Assembly (NCBI GenBank): GCA_947176425.1
Contig: CAMWQV010000066.1
Coordinates: 1 to 8,237 of the forward strand
Source of the DNA: an uncultured Clostridia bacterium
Lineage (GTDB): Bacteria; Bacillota; Clostridia; Oscillospirales; Oscillospiraceae
Direction of reading: 5' to 3'
DNA length: 8,237 bases
The notes under the pieces are model-generated. The model was not told where the DNA came from. It saw nothing but the letters and a program-made list of their open reading frames with translations, and made no database searches. Of this stretch, positions 1 to 5,966 are shown piece after piece. Position 1 is the stretch's first letter. Every line of letters begins with the position of its first letter. Made by a program: the position numbers and the translations under genes.

Positions 1-336
1 CCGTATAATGTAGATACGGTTGTTGAGCCGGATATCTCCGTAATCTGCGACCCGGATAAACTGGACGATATCGGCTGTCAGGGTGCGCCTGACCTGATTA
101 TAGAGATTCTTTCCCCTTCCAGCAGAAGGCATGACCGCGTTACAAAATTTAATCTGTACCAGCGTGCGGGCGTACGGGAATATTGGATTGTGGACCCGTC
201 CAGTCAAGATGTGCAGACCTATGTCTTAGAAGATGGACACTATTTTGCAGGCAGTTTCGGCACCTTTGAAGATAAAATAAAAGTAAGCGTTTTGGAAGAC
301 TGCGTTCTTGATTTGTCCCAAGTCTATTCTGAATAG
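1..336 (+). CDS. Uma2 family (DUF820) putative endonuclease, 3' part only
   Basis: The reading frame is open from the first base of the window to TAG at 334-336 and gives 111 residues. It contains the conserved core of the Uma2 (DUF820) family: VEPDISVIC at residues 8-16, APDLIIEILSPSS at 29-41, and GVREYWIVDP at 57-66. These match the PD-(D/E)xK nuclease-like fold of the family, with D11, E35 and K49 as the candidate acidic and lysine residues. Family members are usually about 185-200 residues long, so roughly the first 70-90 residues should lie upstream of the window. Uma2 proteins are very common in cyanobacteria and also occur in Bacillota. Their cellular role is largely uncharacterised, and the nuclease assignment rests on fold similarity. 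The gene converges on the ABC permease gene downstream and shares a terminator hairpin with it. Confidence 0.85.
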   Translation, partial: PYNVDTVVEPDISVICDPDKLDDIGCQGAPDLIIEILSPSSRRHDRVTKFNLYQRAGVREYWIVDPSSQDVQTYVLEDGHYFAGSFGTFEDKIKVSVLEDCVLDLSQVYSE

Positions 337-340
337 AACC

Positions 341-379
341 ATATTACCCTCAGCCAAAGGGAAGGGCTGAGGGTAATAT
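341..379. terminator. Bidirectional terminator hairpin between convergent genes
   Basis: Bases 341-355 (ATATTACCCTCAGCC) and 365-379 form a perfect 15-bp inverted repeat with a 9-base loop. It starts 4 bp after the Uma2 stop codon and ends 17 bp before the permease stop codon on the other strand. The stem has a GC-rich inner part and AT-rich outer arms. The downstream T-run is poor in both directions (TCTGTTT on plus, GGTTCTATT on minus), although the outer AATATT pairs supply some A and U residues. The position between two convergent genes is what one expects of a shared intrinsic terminator. Efficiency is uncertain because of the weak U tract. Confidence 0.75.
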
Positions 380-396
380 TCTGTTTCATTTGAAAA

Positions 397-2529
397 TTAT
401 CTGTGGATAGCAAGCGTGGCACAGACCGACCGCAGCGTCATTCTGTATACCAGGTACAGCAGCGCGGACACGCCCACGATCACGCCGAAGCTTGCCAGCA
501 GTCCTGCTAGTTCGCTTGCGGTAATGCCGGGAGGGTCGCCGTTGAAGTACATGATGAGCAGATAGAACGCGTAGATCAGCGACGTACCGACGACGGCGGG
601 CGTTAAAAATACCCGTTTCACCTGACCCCGGACGGAGTAATACAGATAAGCGTTCGGCGCGCCCAGACGCCGCAGATCATCGTATACCTGCCTGTGGGTC
701 ATGGCGATGGTCATGCAGCGGGTGTATGCGATTACGATCACCGCGGCAAAGCAGACGATGGCAATAAAGACGAACAGGGTCAAAAATACCGCCACATTCT
801 TGATAAAGTCCACCTTGTCCAGCACGCGGAACTGAGGCATATACTTCCAATTCAGCCGGAACACGGAGCTGTCCCGCTGGTCATAAGAGAGGACCTCAAT
901 ACCGATTCCGACGCTGGTTTCCGGATCATAAGCGTAATAGCCGTTTTCCTTGAGATCGTGATCCCGAAGGACCGGGTCCCAGCTGTCCAGCACCGCAGTC
1001 TCCGGTCCGGAGCAGTCCACGATCTCATAGAACAGCGTTTTCGCGAAATCGTAGGTTTCTGCGTTATTTTCCACATTGAAACAAATCTGCGTTTCCCGCC
1101 AGCTGTCAGGAAGTCCGGCGGACAGGGCGGCAAAATCCTCGTCATTCATGACAAAGCGCTGAAACAGGGCGTCATTATATAGTTCACCAACTGTATTGAC
1201 ATGGAGCTGCTGACCGGTCACATAGTTTGTCACAAGGCTGGCTTGGGAGGAAAAAAAGTACCGTCCGCTGCCTTCCCTGTCCAAGATACCGATAATCTCG
1301 CCGGGCTTCAAATTGATGGGTTCTCCTGTCAGCGCCGCGTAGCCGGAAGCGGACAGAAACAGTTCAGATTTCAGCGTCTCCCGGTATTCCGCACGCCAGG
1401 TAACGCCAAAAGCGCTTTCCTCCTCAACTTCCGTGGTGCCGTCTACCGCCAGACGCAGCATGGGAGCCTGCGCGTAAGACGTGATTGTCACGCCGTATTG
1501 TTCCGCCAAAGCCCGTACCTCGTTCTCCTGCGGGATATTCTGGTCCATTCGGAAATTGAAGACATAATCGACCGGTCTGGCATCGTAGCTGATCATTGCG
1601 CCTGTACCCATCATAGGCGTATAAAAACTGCCGAAATATGCACCCGCAATCAGCAGCGTCATAACCAGCATATTCCGGACGGTTTGACGGCCCTGGAATT
1701 TCATCATAGATGTAGCGATCAGGTCCTTGTAGAGATGCTTTTTTCTGTTCCAGCCGTTGACGACGGTGTGGAGCAGAATAAGATAGAGACCCGCCAGCGC
1801 CGGAAGATAAAAGACTGCCATCAGTGCTTCTGGCGCGTACCAGTGCAGAACCTGGATAAAGAAAGCGGGCGTCATATATCCTAAAACGCCGCCGAAGACC
1901 AGCAGACCGATACCGGCGGGGCCGTACCAGCGGGGAACATCCCGAATTGGTTCGGATTTATGGGTCTCGTGAACGATATCGATAATATTGGTACGCCGGA
2001 TGGAGCGTGCGCCGAAAACAAACATCATAAGAATCACAAACACAGAAAACGCCAGCGGCAGTACATAAGCCTTCGGAGCGAACGTCAGCCGCATTTCGTC
2101 CGTATCGACCACGCACAGGCGGAAAATCTGCCACAGCAGCCATGCCAGCGGTCCGCCCAGCGCCGCGCCCAGTACGCAGGACCCCAGGGACAACAATGCA
2201 AGTTCCCGGTTCTGCTCCCTCCAAAGCTGCTGCCGTGTAGCGCCCAGAGCCAGAAAAATGCCTGTTTCCCGGGACTTCTGCCGGAAAAACAGACCGGCGG
2301 CGTAGGTAGTGAACACGCCGCAGCCGATGACCGCCAAAACAAAGATCATCATGACCTGCTTCCGGCTGTCTCCGCCTTCCGGGAGGACGTTCAGGATCGT
2401 GGGGGAGCGCATCATGCACACATAGGCTGTAATCAACAGGACGGAAAAAAAGCAGCAGCCGAACAGAAGCGCGTACTGCTTCAGATTCTTTCGCCGCAGA
2501 ACGGAGTAGACTTCAGAAAAATGTTTCAT
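397..2529 (-). CDS. BceB-like FtsX-family ABC transporter permease
   Basis: This is a 710-residue polytopic permease of the FtsX/MacB class with BceB-like topology. Hydrophobic segments lie near residues 19-40, 60-81, 111-134, 152-173, 204-219, 237-256 and 284-304. A soluble, presumably extracellular, region of about 270 residues follows (305-575), then three more segments near 577-602, 640-661 and 674-695. Ten helices with a large loop between helices 7 and 8 is the hallmark of bacitracin/lantibiotic resistance permeases (BceB, about 650 residues). FtsX-type cytoplasmic coupling motifs are visible: RQKSRETGIFLALGATRQQ after helix 2, and THRQVYDDLRRLGAP after helix 8. I chose ATG 2529 because AGGAG at 2543-2539 is 8 bases upstream. 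A GTG at 2538 would add three residues but overlaps that ribosome site. The gene is translationally coupled to the ATPase gene, whose stop is 5 bases upstream. The substrate cannot be read from sequence; peptide antibiotic resistance or sensing is inferred from topology. Confidence 0.9.
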   Translation of the reverse strand: MKHFSEVYSVLRRKNLKQYALLFGCCFFSVLLITAYVCMMRSPTILNVLPEGGDSRKQVMMIFVLAVIGCGVFTTYAAGLFFRQKSRETGIFLALGATRQQLWREQNRELALLSLGSCVLGAALGGPLAWLLWQIFRLCVVDTDEMRLTFAPKAYVLPLAFSVFVILMMFVFGARSIRRTNIIDIVHETHKSEPIRDVPRWYGPAGIGLLVFGGVLGYMTPAFFIQVLHWYAPEALMAVFYLPALAGLYLILLHTVVNGWNRKKHLYKDLIATSMMKFQGRQTVRNMLVMTLLIAGAYFGSFYTPMMGTGAMISYDARPVDYVFNFRMDQNIPQENEVRALAEQYGVTITSYAQAPMLRLAVDGTTEVEEESAFGVTWRAEYRETLKSELFLSASGYAALTGEPINLKPGEIIGILDREGSGRYFFSSQASLVTNYVTGQQLHVNTVGELYNDALFQRFVMNDEDFAALSAGLPDSWRETQICFNVENNAETYDFAKTLFYEIVDCSGPETAVLDSWDPVLRDHDLKENGYYAYDPETSVGIGIEVLSYDQRDSSVFRLNWKYMPQFRVLDKVDFIKNVAVFLTLFVFIAIVCFAAVIVIAYTRCMTIAMTHRQVYDDLRRLGAPNAYLYYSVRGQVKRVFLTPAVVGTSLIYAFYLLIMYFNGDPPGITASELAGLLASFGVIVGVSALLYLVYRMTLRSVCATLAIHR

Positions 2530-2534
2530 AGCCG

Positions 2535-3278
2535 TCACTCCTGTCCCATCTCACGGATAGCGTCCAGCAGCCGGTCCTGAAAGTCCGTCCGTTCCGAATT
2601 GTTTTTTTCCAATGTTCTCCAGACTACACCGTCCCGCAGGATAATCACGCGGTCGCAGAAAGACGCGGCAAACGAATCGTGCGTCACCATAAAGATGGTT
2701 GCTTCCAGCTCCGCTTTTGCCTGTTCAAACGTGCCGATAACCGCACGGGAGGACTTGCTGTCCAGGTTTCCAGTCGGTTCGTCGGCAAGAATCAGCAGGG
2801 GATGGTTAATCAGGGCGCGGGCTACGGCGGTGCGCTGTTTCTCGCCGCCGGAAATTTCAGCGGGATATTTTTCCTTGATCTTGGAAATGCCGAACACATC
2901 GCACAGCCGGTCCGCCCGGTTTTCCGTCTCGTCCGCCACAGCGCCGCCGATGATGGCCGGAAGCAGAATGTTCTGCCGCACCGTGAGGCCGTCCATGAGC
3001 AGAAAATCCTGGAACACAAAACCCATCTGCAAGTTTCGGACTTTTGCCAGCTCGTCTTCACTTAGATGCGCCAGTTCCGTGCTGCCCAGCCGGATACTGC
3101 CGTTGTCGGCGGGGATATAGCAGGAGATGCAGTTGAGAAGGGTGGTCTTGCCGGAGCCGGAGGGACCCATAACCGCCACAAACTCTCCTTTGCCTACCTC
3201 CAGGGAGACGCCCTTGAGAACCTCATAGGACTGCTTTCCCACCTGATAGGACTTTTGCAGTTTTTCCACAGTCAACAT
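2535..3278 (-). CDS. ABC transporter ATP-binding protein (BceA/MacB-like)
   Basis: This 247-residue nucleotide-binding subunit has every hallmark of the MacB/LolD/BceA family. Walker A is GPSGSGKT at residues 38-45, the Q-loop glutamine is Q90 in FVFQDF, and the signature is ISGGEKQR at 142-149. Walker B is LILADEPTGNLD at 162-173 with catalytic E167, and the switch histidine is H200 in VTHD. The length is close to the 220-255 typical of the family. It should hydrolyse ATP in the cytoplasm to drive the adjacent FtsX-like permease. ATG 3278 is preceded by AAAGGAAA at 3293-3286, about 10 bases upstream. The gene is the first of a two-gene operon with the permease and is transcribed divergently from the LytTR/GHKL two-component operon. 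It is a complete ATPase with no missing catalytic residue. The family is certain; the transported substrate is not. Confidence 0.95.
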   Translation of the reverse strand: MLTVEKLQKSYQVGKQSYEVLKGVSLEVGKGEFVAVMGPSGSGKTTLLNCISCYIPADNGSIRLGSTELAHLSEDELAKVRNLQMGFVFQDFLLMDGLTVRQNILLPAIIGGAVADETENRADRLCDVFGISKIKEKYPAEISGGEKQRTAVARALINHPLLILADEPTGNLDSKSSRAVIGTFEQAKAELEATIFMVTHDSFAASFCDRVIILRDGVVWRTLEKNNSERTDFQDRLLDAIREMGQE

Positions 3279-3313
3279 AATATTGTTTCCTTTCTATACA
3301 ATATCCCAATCAT

Positions 3314-3342
3314 AGTATAAAAAGGCTGTCTCCGCAAACCGT
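3314..3342 (-). promoter_or_regulatory. Candidate promoter of the ABC exporter operon
   Basis: On the minus strand TATACT (3319-3314) matches five of six bases of the -10 consensus. A 17-bp spacer places the -35 position at 3342-3337, which reads ACGGTT and is a poor match. The predicted start of transcription is near 3307, giving a leader of about 29 bases with the ribosome site inside it. A good -10 with a poor -35, and a repeat element ending 3 bp upstream of it, is the usual layout of an activator-dependent promoter. Confidence 0.5.
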
Positions 3343-3345
3343 GTT

Positions 3346-3377
3346 GTCATTTTTGGCAGGTTCGCCGTCAACTTTGG
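3346..3377. repeat. Direct repeat with 21-bp period, candidate LytTR operator
   Basis: GTCATTTTTGG (3346-3356) and GTCAACTTTGG (3367-3377) are identical at 9 of 11 positions and start exactly 21 bp apart, two helical turns. LytTR-domain regulators such as AgrA bind pairs of 9-bp direct repeats separated by about 12 bp, the same period. On the minus strand 3375-3367 reads AAAGTTGAC. This fits eight of nine positions of the general LytTR motif [TA][AC][CA]GTTN[AG][TG] as I recall it. The second copy, AAAAATGAC (3354-3346), fits six of nine. The copies are centred about 44 and 65 bases upstream of the predicted start of the exporter operon, and about 42 and 63 upstream of that of the regulator operon. 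The neighbouring gene encodes a LytTR regulator. Binding itself is inferred. Confidence 0.5.
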
Positions 3378-3378
3378 T

Positions 3379-3407
3379 TTGGAGAAATTGGCGGTTTGTG
3401 TTACAAT
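3379..3407 (+). promoter_or_regulatory. Candidate promoter of the regulator-kinase operon
   Basis: TACAAT at 3402-3407 is a five-of-six -10 element with an extended -10 TG at 3399-3400 (TGTTACAAT). With a 17-bp spacer the -35 position is TTGGAG (3379-3384), matching only its first three bases. Transcription would begin near 3414, about 22 bases before the ATG of the response regulator and just ahead of its ribosome site AAGGAGGA. The downstream copy of the 21-bp-period repeat ends one base before this -35, consistent with autoregulation. Confidence 0.5.
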
Positions 3408-3435
3408 AGCGGAAGCATTGGAAAGGAGGACAGTT

Positions 3436-4146
3436 ATGCTGCGTATCGGCATCTGTGACGATAATATGGAAGCCCGCATCACGCTGCGGGCCGCTTTGGA
3501 ACGGGCCCTGGACCGGCGGCGGACAGAAGGGATGTTTTTTGAATTTTCTTCCGGAGAGGGCCTGATCCGCTGGCTGGAGAACCATACCGGAGAAATGGAC
3601 CTGGTTTTTTTGGACATTAAGATGGGGGACCTGAACGGGATGGATACTGCCCGCCGTCTGCGTGCGTCGAATGAGGATATTCAGCTGGTGTTCGTTACGG
3701 GATATGATGAATATGTATTTGAAGGATATACCGTCGGCGCGCTGGGGTATCTGCTCAAACCGCCCAAACAGGAACATCTGGACGATGTGCTGGACCGTGC
3801 CGCCGCCGCGCTGCTGCGGGAGAGGGACAGCGTCTTTTTATGCCGCAGCAGGGACGCGCTCTACCGCATTCCCAAAAAACGGATACAATATTTCTATTCT
3901 GAACGCCGCCGGGTGGTCTGCGTGACCGAAGCCCGGACCTATGTTTTTTACGGAAAGCTGGACGAAACCGCACAGAATTTAGGAGAAGGCTTTGTCCGTA
4001 TCCATCAGCGGTATCTGGTTCGGGCCGGAGCGGTGGACCGGGTGGAGGGCAGCTTGGTTTTTGTGGGGGACGAGATACTGCCCATCAGCCGGACCTGCCG
4101 TCAGACGGCTCTCACGGCGCTGGCGCGGGCTGTACTGGAGGAATGA
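3436..4146 (+). CDS. LytTR-family response regulator (AgrA/LytR-like)
   Basis: This 236-residue protein has two domains. The N-terminal receiver (about 1-125) has the acidic pair D8-D9 in GICDDN, the phosphoacceptor D60 in LVFLDIKMGDLNG, T88 in VFVTGYD, and K108 in GYLLKPP. The C-terminal half (about 131-236) is a LytTR DNA-binding domain, recognised by SVFLCRSRDALYRIPKKRIQYFYSERRRV and the conserved block FVRIHQRYLVRAGAV, ending with EILPISRT. It should be phosphorylated by the kinase encoded 3 bp downstream and bind DNA as a transcriptional regulator. I chose ATG 3436 because AAGGAGGA (3423-3430) lies 5 bases upstream. An in-frame TTG at 3379 would place the start inside the promoter and adds residues that do not belong to a receiver domain. 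Likely targets are its own operon and the divergent exporter operon, through the repeats in the shared spacer. The exact regulon is inference. Confidence 0.93.
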   Translation: MLRIGICDDNMEARITLRAALERALDRRRTEGMFFEFSSGEGLIRWLENHTGEMDLVFLDIKMGDLNGMDTARRLRASNEDIQLVFVTGYDEYVFEGYTVGALGYLLKPPKQEHLDDVLDRAAAALLRERDSVFLCRSRDALYRIPKKRIQYFYSERRRVVCVTEARTYVFYGKLDETAQNLGEGFVRIHQRYLVRAGAVDRVEGSLVFVGDEILPISRTCRQTALTALARAVLEE

Positions 4147-4149
4147 ACT

Positions 4150-5442
4150 GTGTTGGAGCACATGATCGATTTTCTGCATTTGAATATACAAAATTGGTCT
4201 TGGTATATATTATTCCTGAGCAGCGGGACGTTTCTTTACCTGATATGCGCCGCCTTTCTGCCGCTGAGACCCCAGCGGCGCTGGAAAATTCTGCTCTTTC
4301 TGTGCCTGAGCGCCGCCAGCGGCATGATTATCTGGGTAGGGGACAACAATCTGCTGTTTACCCTGCCGCCGTTTTTTGCGGTGTTTCTGCTCTGCTCAAA
4401 CGGGGACCGGCTGGGCAGGCTCACAGTCACCATGATTTTTTTCTGTATAATTATGACGGTATCCGCAATGTTGGATACGTATTTAGGCCCGCTTCTGAAC
4501 TTCTATGAAAAAAGCGGGCTGTACGATGCGCTGACACGTATCCTGCGTACTGTCATCTGGGGTCTGCTGTATGTGTGCCTGCGCCGCTTTCTGCCGGACC
4601 AGCCCCCGCAGCTGTCTCGAAGGCTGTGGCGTCTGCTGCTTCTGTTGGTATCCATGCCTCTGTGTTCTCTGATGGCGGTCGTGCTGCTGACGTATAACAA
4701 ATTTGATTCCAGAATGGTGTACCGTCTGGCTCTGAAGCTGGGCCTGACTGTGCTGCCCTTTGTGTTCATTACCTCGCTGGCGCTGCTGTTCGCCGTCAAA
4801 AGGCTGGAGGATTATGAGCAGCTGGAGCAGGCGAAACTGCTGGCTTCTCTGCGTGAGAGCTACTATCAGGCCATCCAGAGGGAATCCCAGCAGGTGCGGA
4901 CGCTCCGGCACGATCTGCGGAATCATCTGACCGTGATCCGCGGCCTGCTGGAGAGGGAGGATACGGCGAAAGCTGCCGCCTATTTGGAACAGATAGAAGA
5001 ATCATCCGCTTTGCAGGGTACGCGCCGCCTGTGTGAAAACGAATCTGCCAATGTGGTATTGGCTGCCAAAGCGGAAGAAATGGACCGAAGGGGCTTAACA
5101 GGAGAGTTTTCCGTTTCTCTGCCCGCGGACATTCCGGTAACGGCGGTCGATCTGTGCGCTCTGCTGGGCAATGCGCTGGACAATGCAATGGAAGCCGCGG
5201 AACGGTCCGAGGACAAAAAAATCTCCGTCCGATGCAGAACGGAGAAAGGATTATTTATGCTGTTGGTAGAGAACGCCGCGGATGGAACAATCAATCCGGC
5301 TCTCGCTACGACCAAGGCGAACAAAGCCGCACATGGTTTTGGTTTAGCCGGAATGCGGGAGATTGCCGGACGTTACGGCGGCAGTTTGGAGACGCGGGCC
5401 GGGAACGGACGGTTTGAGCTGGTGGTTTGTCTTCCGCTGTGA
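4150..5442 (+). CDS. GHKL-domain sensor histidine kinase (AgrC/HPK10-like)
   Basis: This 430-residue membrane kinase is paired with the LytTR regulator. The first 216 residues are strongly hydrophobic, with about six or seven membrane segments near 17-39, 46-63, 67-84, 92-113, 131-147, 160-183 and 195-216. A helical dimerisation region (about 217-285) follows and carries the phosphoacceptor H254 in RTLRHDLRNHLTVIRGLL, the motif of AgrC-like HPK10 kinases. The GHKL ATPase domain shows the N-box LLGNALDNAMEAAE (N341, N345) and G-box HGFGLAGM (395-402), and ends FELVVCLPL. The GTG start at 4150 is preceded by GGAGGA (4137-4142), 7 bases away inside the end of the regulator gene. The next in-frame ATG (4162) is poorly placed for that site. 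Only 3 bp separate the genes, so they are co-transcribed. There is no separate extracellular sensor domain, so the signal is presumably detected within or at the membrane. The ligand is unknown. Confidence 0.92.
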   Translation: MLEHMIDFLHLNIQNWSWYILFLSSGTFLYLICAAFLPLRPQRRWKILLFLCLSAASGMIIWVGDNNLLFTLPPFFAVFLLCSNGDRLGRLTVTMIFFCIIMTVSAMLDTYLGPLLNFYEKSGLYDALTRILRTVIWGLLYVCLRRFLPDQPPQLSRRLWRLLLLLVSMPLCSLMAVVLLTYNKFDSRMVYRLALKLGLTVLPFVFITSLALLFAVKRLEDYEQLEQAKLLASLRESYYQAIQRESQQVRTLRHDLRNHLTVIRGLLEREDTAKAAAYLEQIEESSALQGTRRLCENESANVVLAAKAEEMDRRGLTGEFSVSLPADIPVTAVDLCALLGNALDNAMEAAERSEDKKISVRCRTEKGLFMLLVENAADGTINPALATTKANKAAHGFGLAGMREIAGRYGGSLETRAGNGRFELVVCLPL

Positions 5443-5479
5443 AATGCCGTTACCCAAAAATACAACATGAAGAATATAA

Positions 5480-5514
5480 AGCAATTTTATACAATCCGAT
5501 TTTCGCAAATTGCT
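5480..5514. repeat. 8-bp inverted repeat in the kinase-cupin spacer
   Basis: AGCAATTT (5480-5487) and AAATTGCT (5507-5514) form a perfect 8-bp inverted repeat with a 19-base AT-rich interior that includes TATACAAT (5488-5495). It is too AT-rich, and the loop too long, to be a convincing intrinsic terminator, and there is no T-run after it. It may be a regulatory dyad for the cupin gene. The 128-bp spacer 5443-5570 otherwise contains no clear consensus promoter; TATACAAT and TAATAT (5516-5521) are possible -10 elements without recognisable -35 partners. Confidence 0.35.
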
Positions 5515-5526
5515 GTAATATGTGAA

Positions 5527-5542
5527 TGACAAGAAATTGTCA
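5527..5542. promoter_or_regulatory. Perfect dyad upstream of the cupin gene, candidate operator
   Basis: TGACAA (5527-5532), GAAA, TTGTCA (5537-5542) is a perfect 6-bp inverted repeat with a 4-base centre, located 10 bp before the ribosome site of the cupin gene. If TAATAT (5516-5521) serves as the -10, transcription would start within this dyad, a classic repressor position. As RNA it would make a short hairpin, followed only by GCATTTCTTTT, so a weak terminator for the two-component operon is an alternative reading. Confidence 0.35.
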
Positions 5543-5570
5543 GCATTTCTTTTGAGAGGAGCAGACCTAC

Positions 5571-5966
5571 ATGGACTATCAAAACTTGTTTGAAAAGTTC
5601 AATACAGAAGGCAAATTACATCTTCCGGGCGCAGCAATTTCCTTTGGCGCTATTCCGTGGAGTAAACATCCAACATTTGACGGCGTGGAACTAAAGCATA
5701 TCGTAACCGCCAAAGAAACTGAGGGCCAGTTCAGCTATCATCTGGTGCGAGTTGCTCCCGGCAAGGCTATCGGCAGTCATATCCATCAGACCCAACTGGA
5801 AACACATGAGATCATTGCCGGAACTGGCGTTTGCATCAGCAATGGTGTCGAGCTGGTCTATGAACCTGGAGTTATTTCCATCCTGCCAATGGGAGTGCCC
5901 CATGAGGTAAAAGCCGGGCCGGATGGGCTGTATCTGTTTGCAAAGTTTATTCCGGCCCTTACTTAA
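5571..5966 (+). CDS. Small single-domain cupin protein
   Basis: This 131-residue protein is a single cupin barrel of the cupin_2 type. Motif 1 spans residues 64-86, with metal ligands H70 and H72 in SHIHQTQLE and E77. Motif 2 is GVISILPMGVPHEV at 100-113, with the fourth ligand H111. All four expected metal-binding residues are present, so a bound divalent metal is likely. Single-domain cupins include isomerases, dioxygenases, and small sugar- or effector-binding proteins; the sequence does not say which. ATG 5571 has the ribosome site GAGAGGAG (5553-5560) about 10 bases upstream. The gene lies 128 bp after the kinase gene and runs tail-to-tail with an AraC regulator, sharing 4 bp at the stop codons. 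Its stop TAA lies inside TTAA, which also encodes the opposing stop. No signal peptide is seen, so it is presumably cytoplasmic. Confidence 0.85.
   Translation: MDYQNLFEKFNTEGKLHLPGAAISFGAIPWSKHPTFDGVELKHIVTAKETEGQFSYHLVRVAPGKAIGSHIHQTQLETHEIIAGTGVCISNGVELVYEPGVISILPMGVPHEVKAGPDGLYLFAKFIPALT

Noticed and set aside
694..1884. Plus-strand open frames of 162 and 227 codons (694-1182, 1201-1884)
   Set aside because: They lie antisense inside the permease gene, have low-complexity His/Arg/Gln-rich translations and lack convincing ribosome sites.
3430..3438. ACAGTTATG, close to the AgrA half-site ACAGTTAAG
   Set aside because: It consists of the ribosome-site edge and the start codon of the response regulator, has no partner copy 21 bp away, and lies downstream of the promoter, so it is probably coincidental.
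4143..4508. Plus-strand 121-codon frame starting at the regulator stop (ATGA)
   Set aside because: It overlaps the start of the kinase gene in another frame. The kinase frame from GTG 4150 carries the membrane segments and catalytic motifs, and the translation of this frame has no recognisable domain.
5443..5570. A possible peptide pheromone or AgrD-like gene next to the kinase
   Set aside because: No small frame with a ribosome site was found in this spacer or in 3279-3435, and no AgrB-like membrane protease is in the window.
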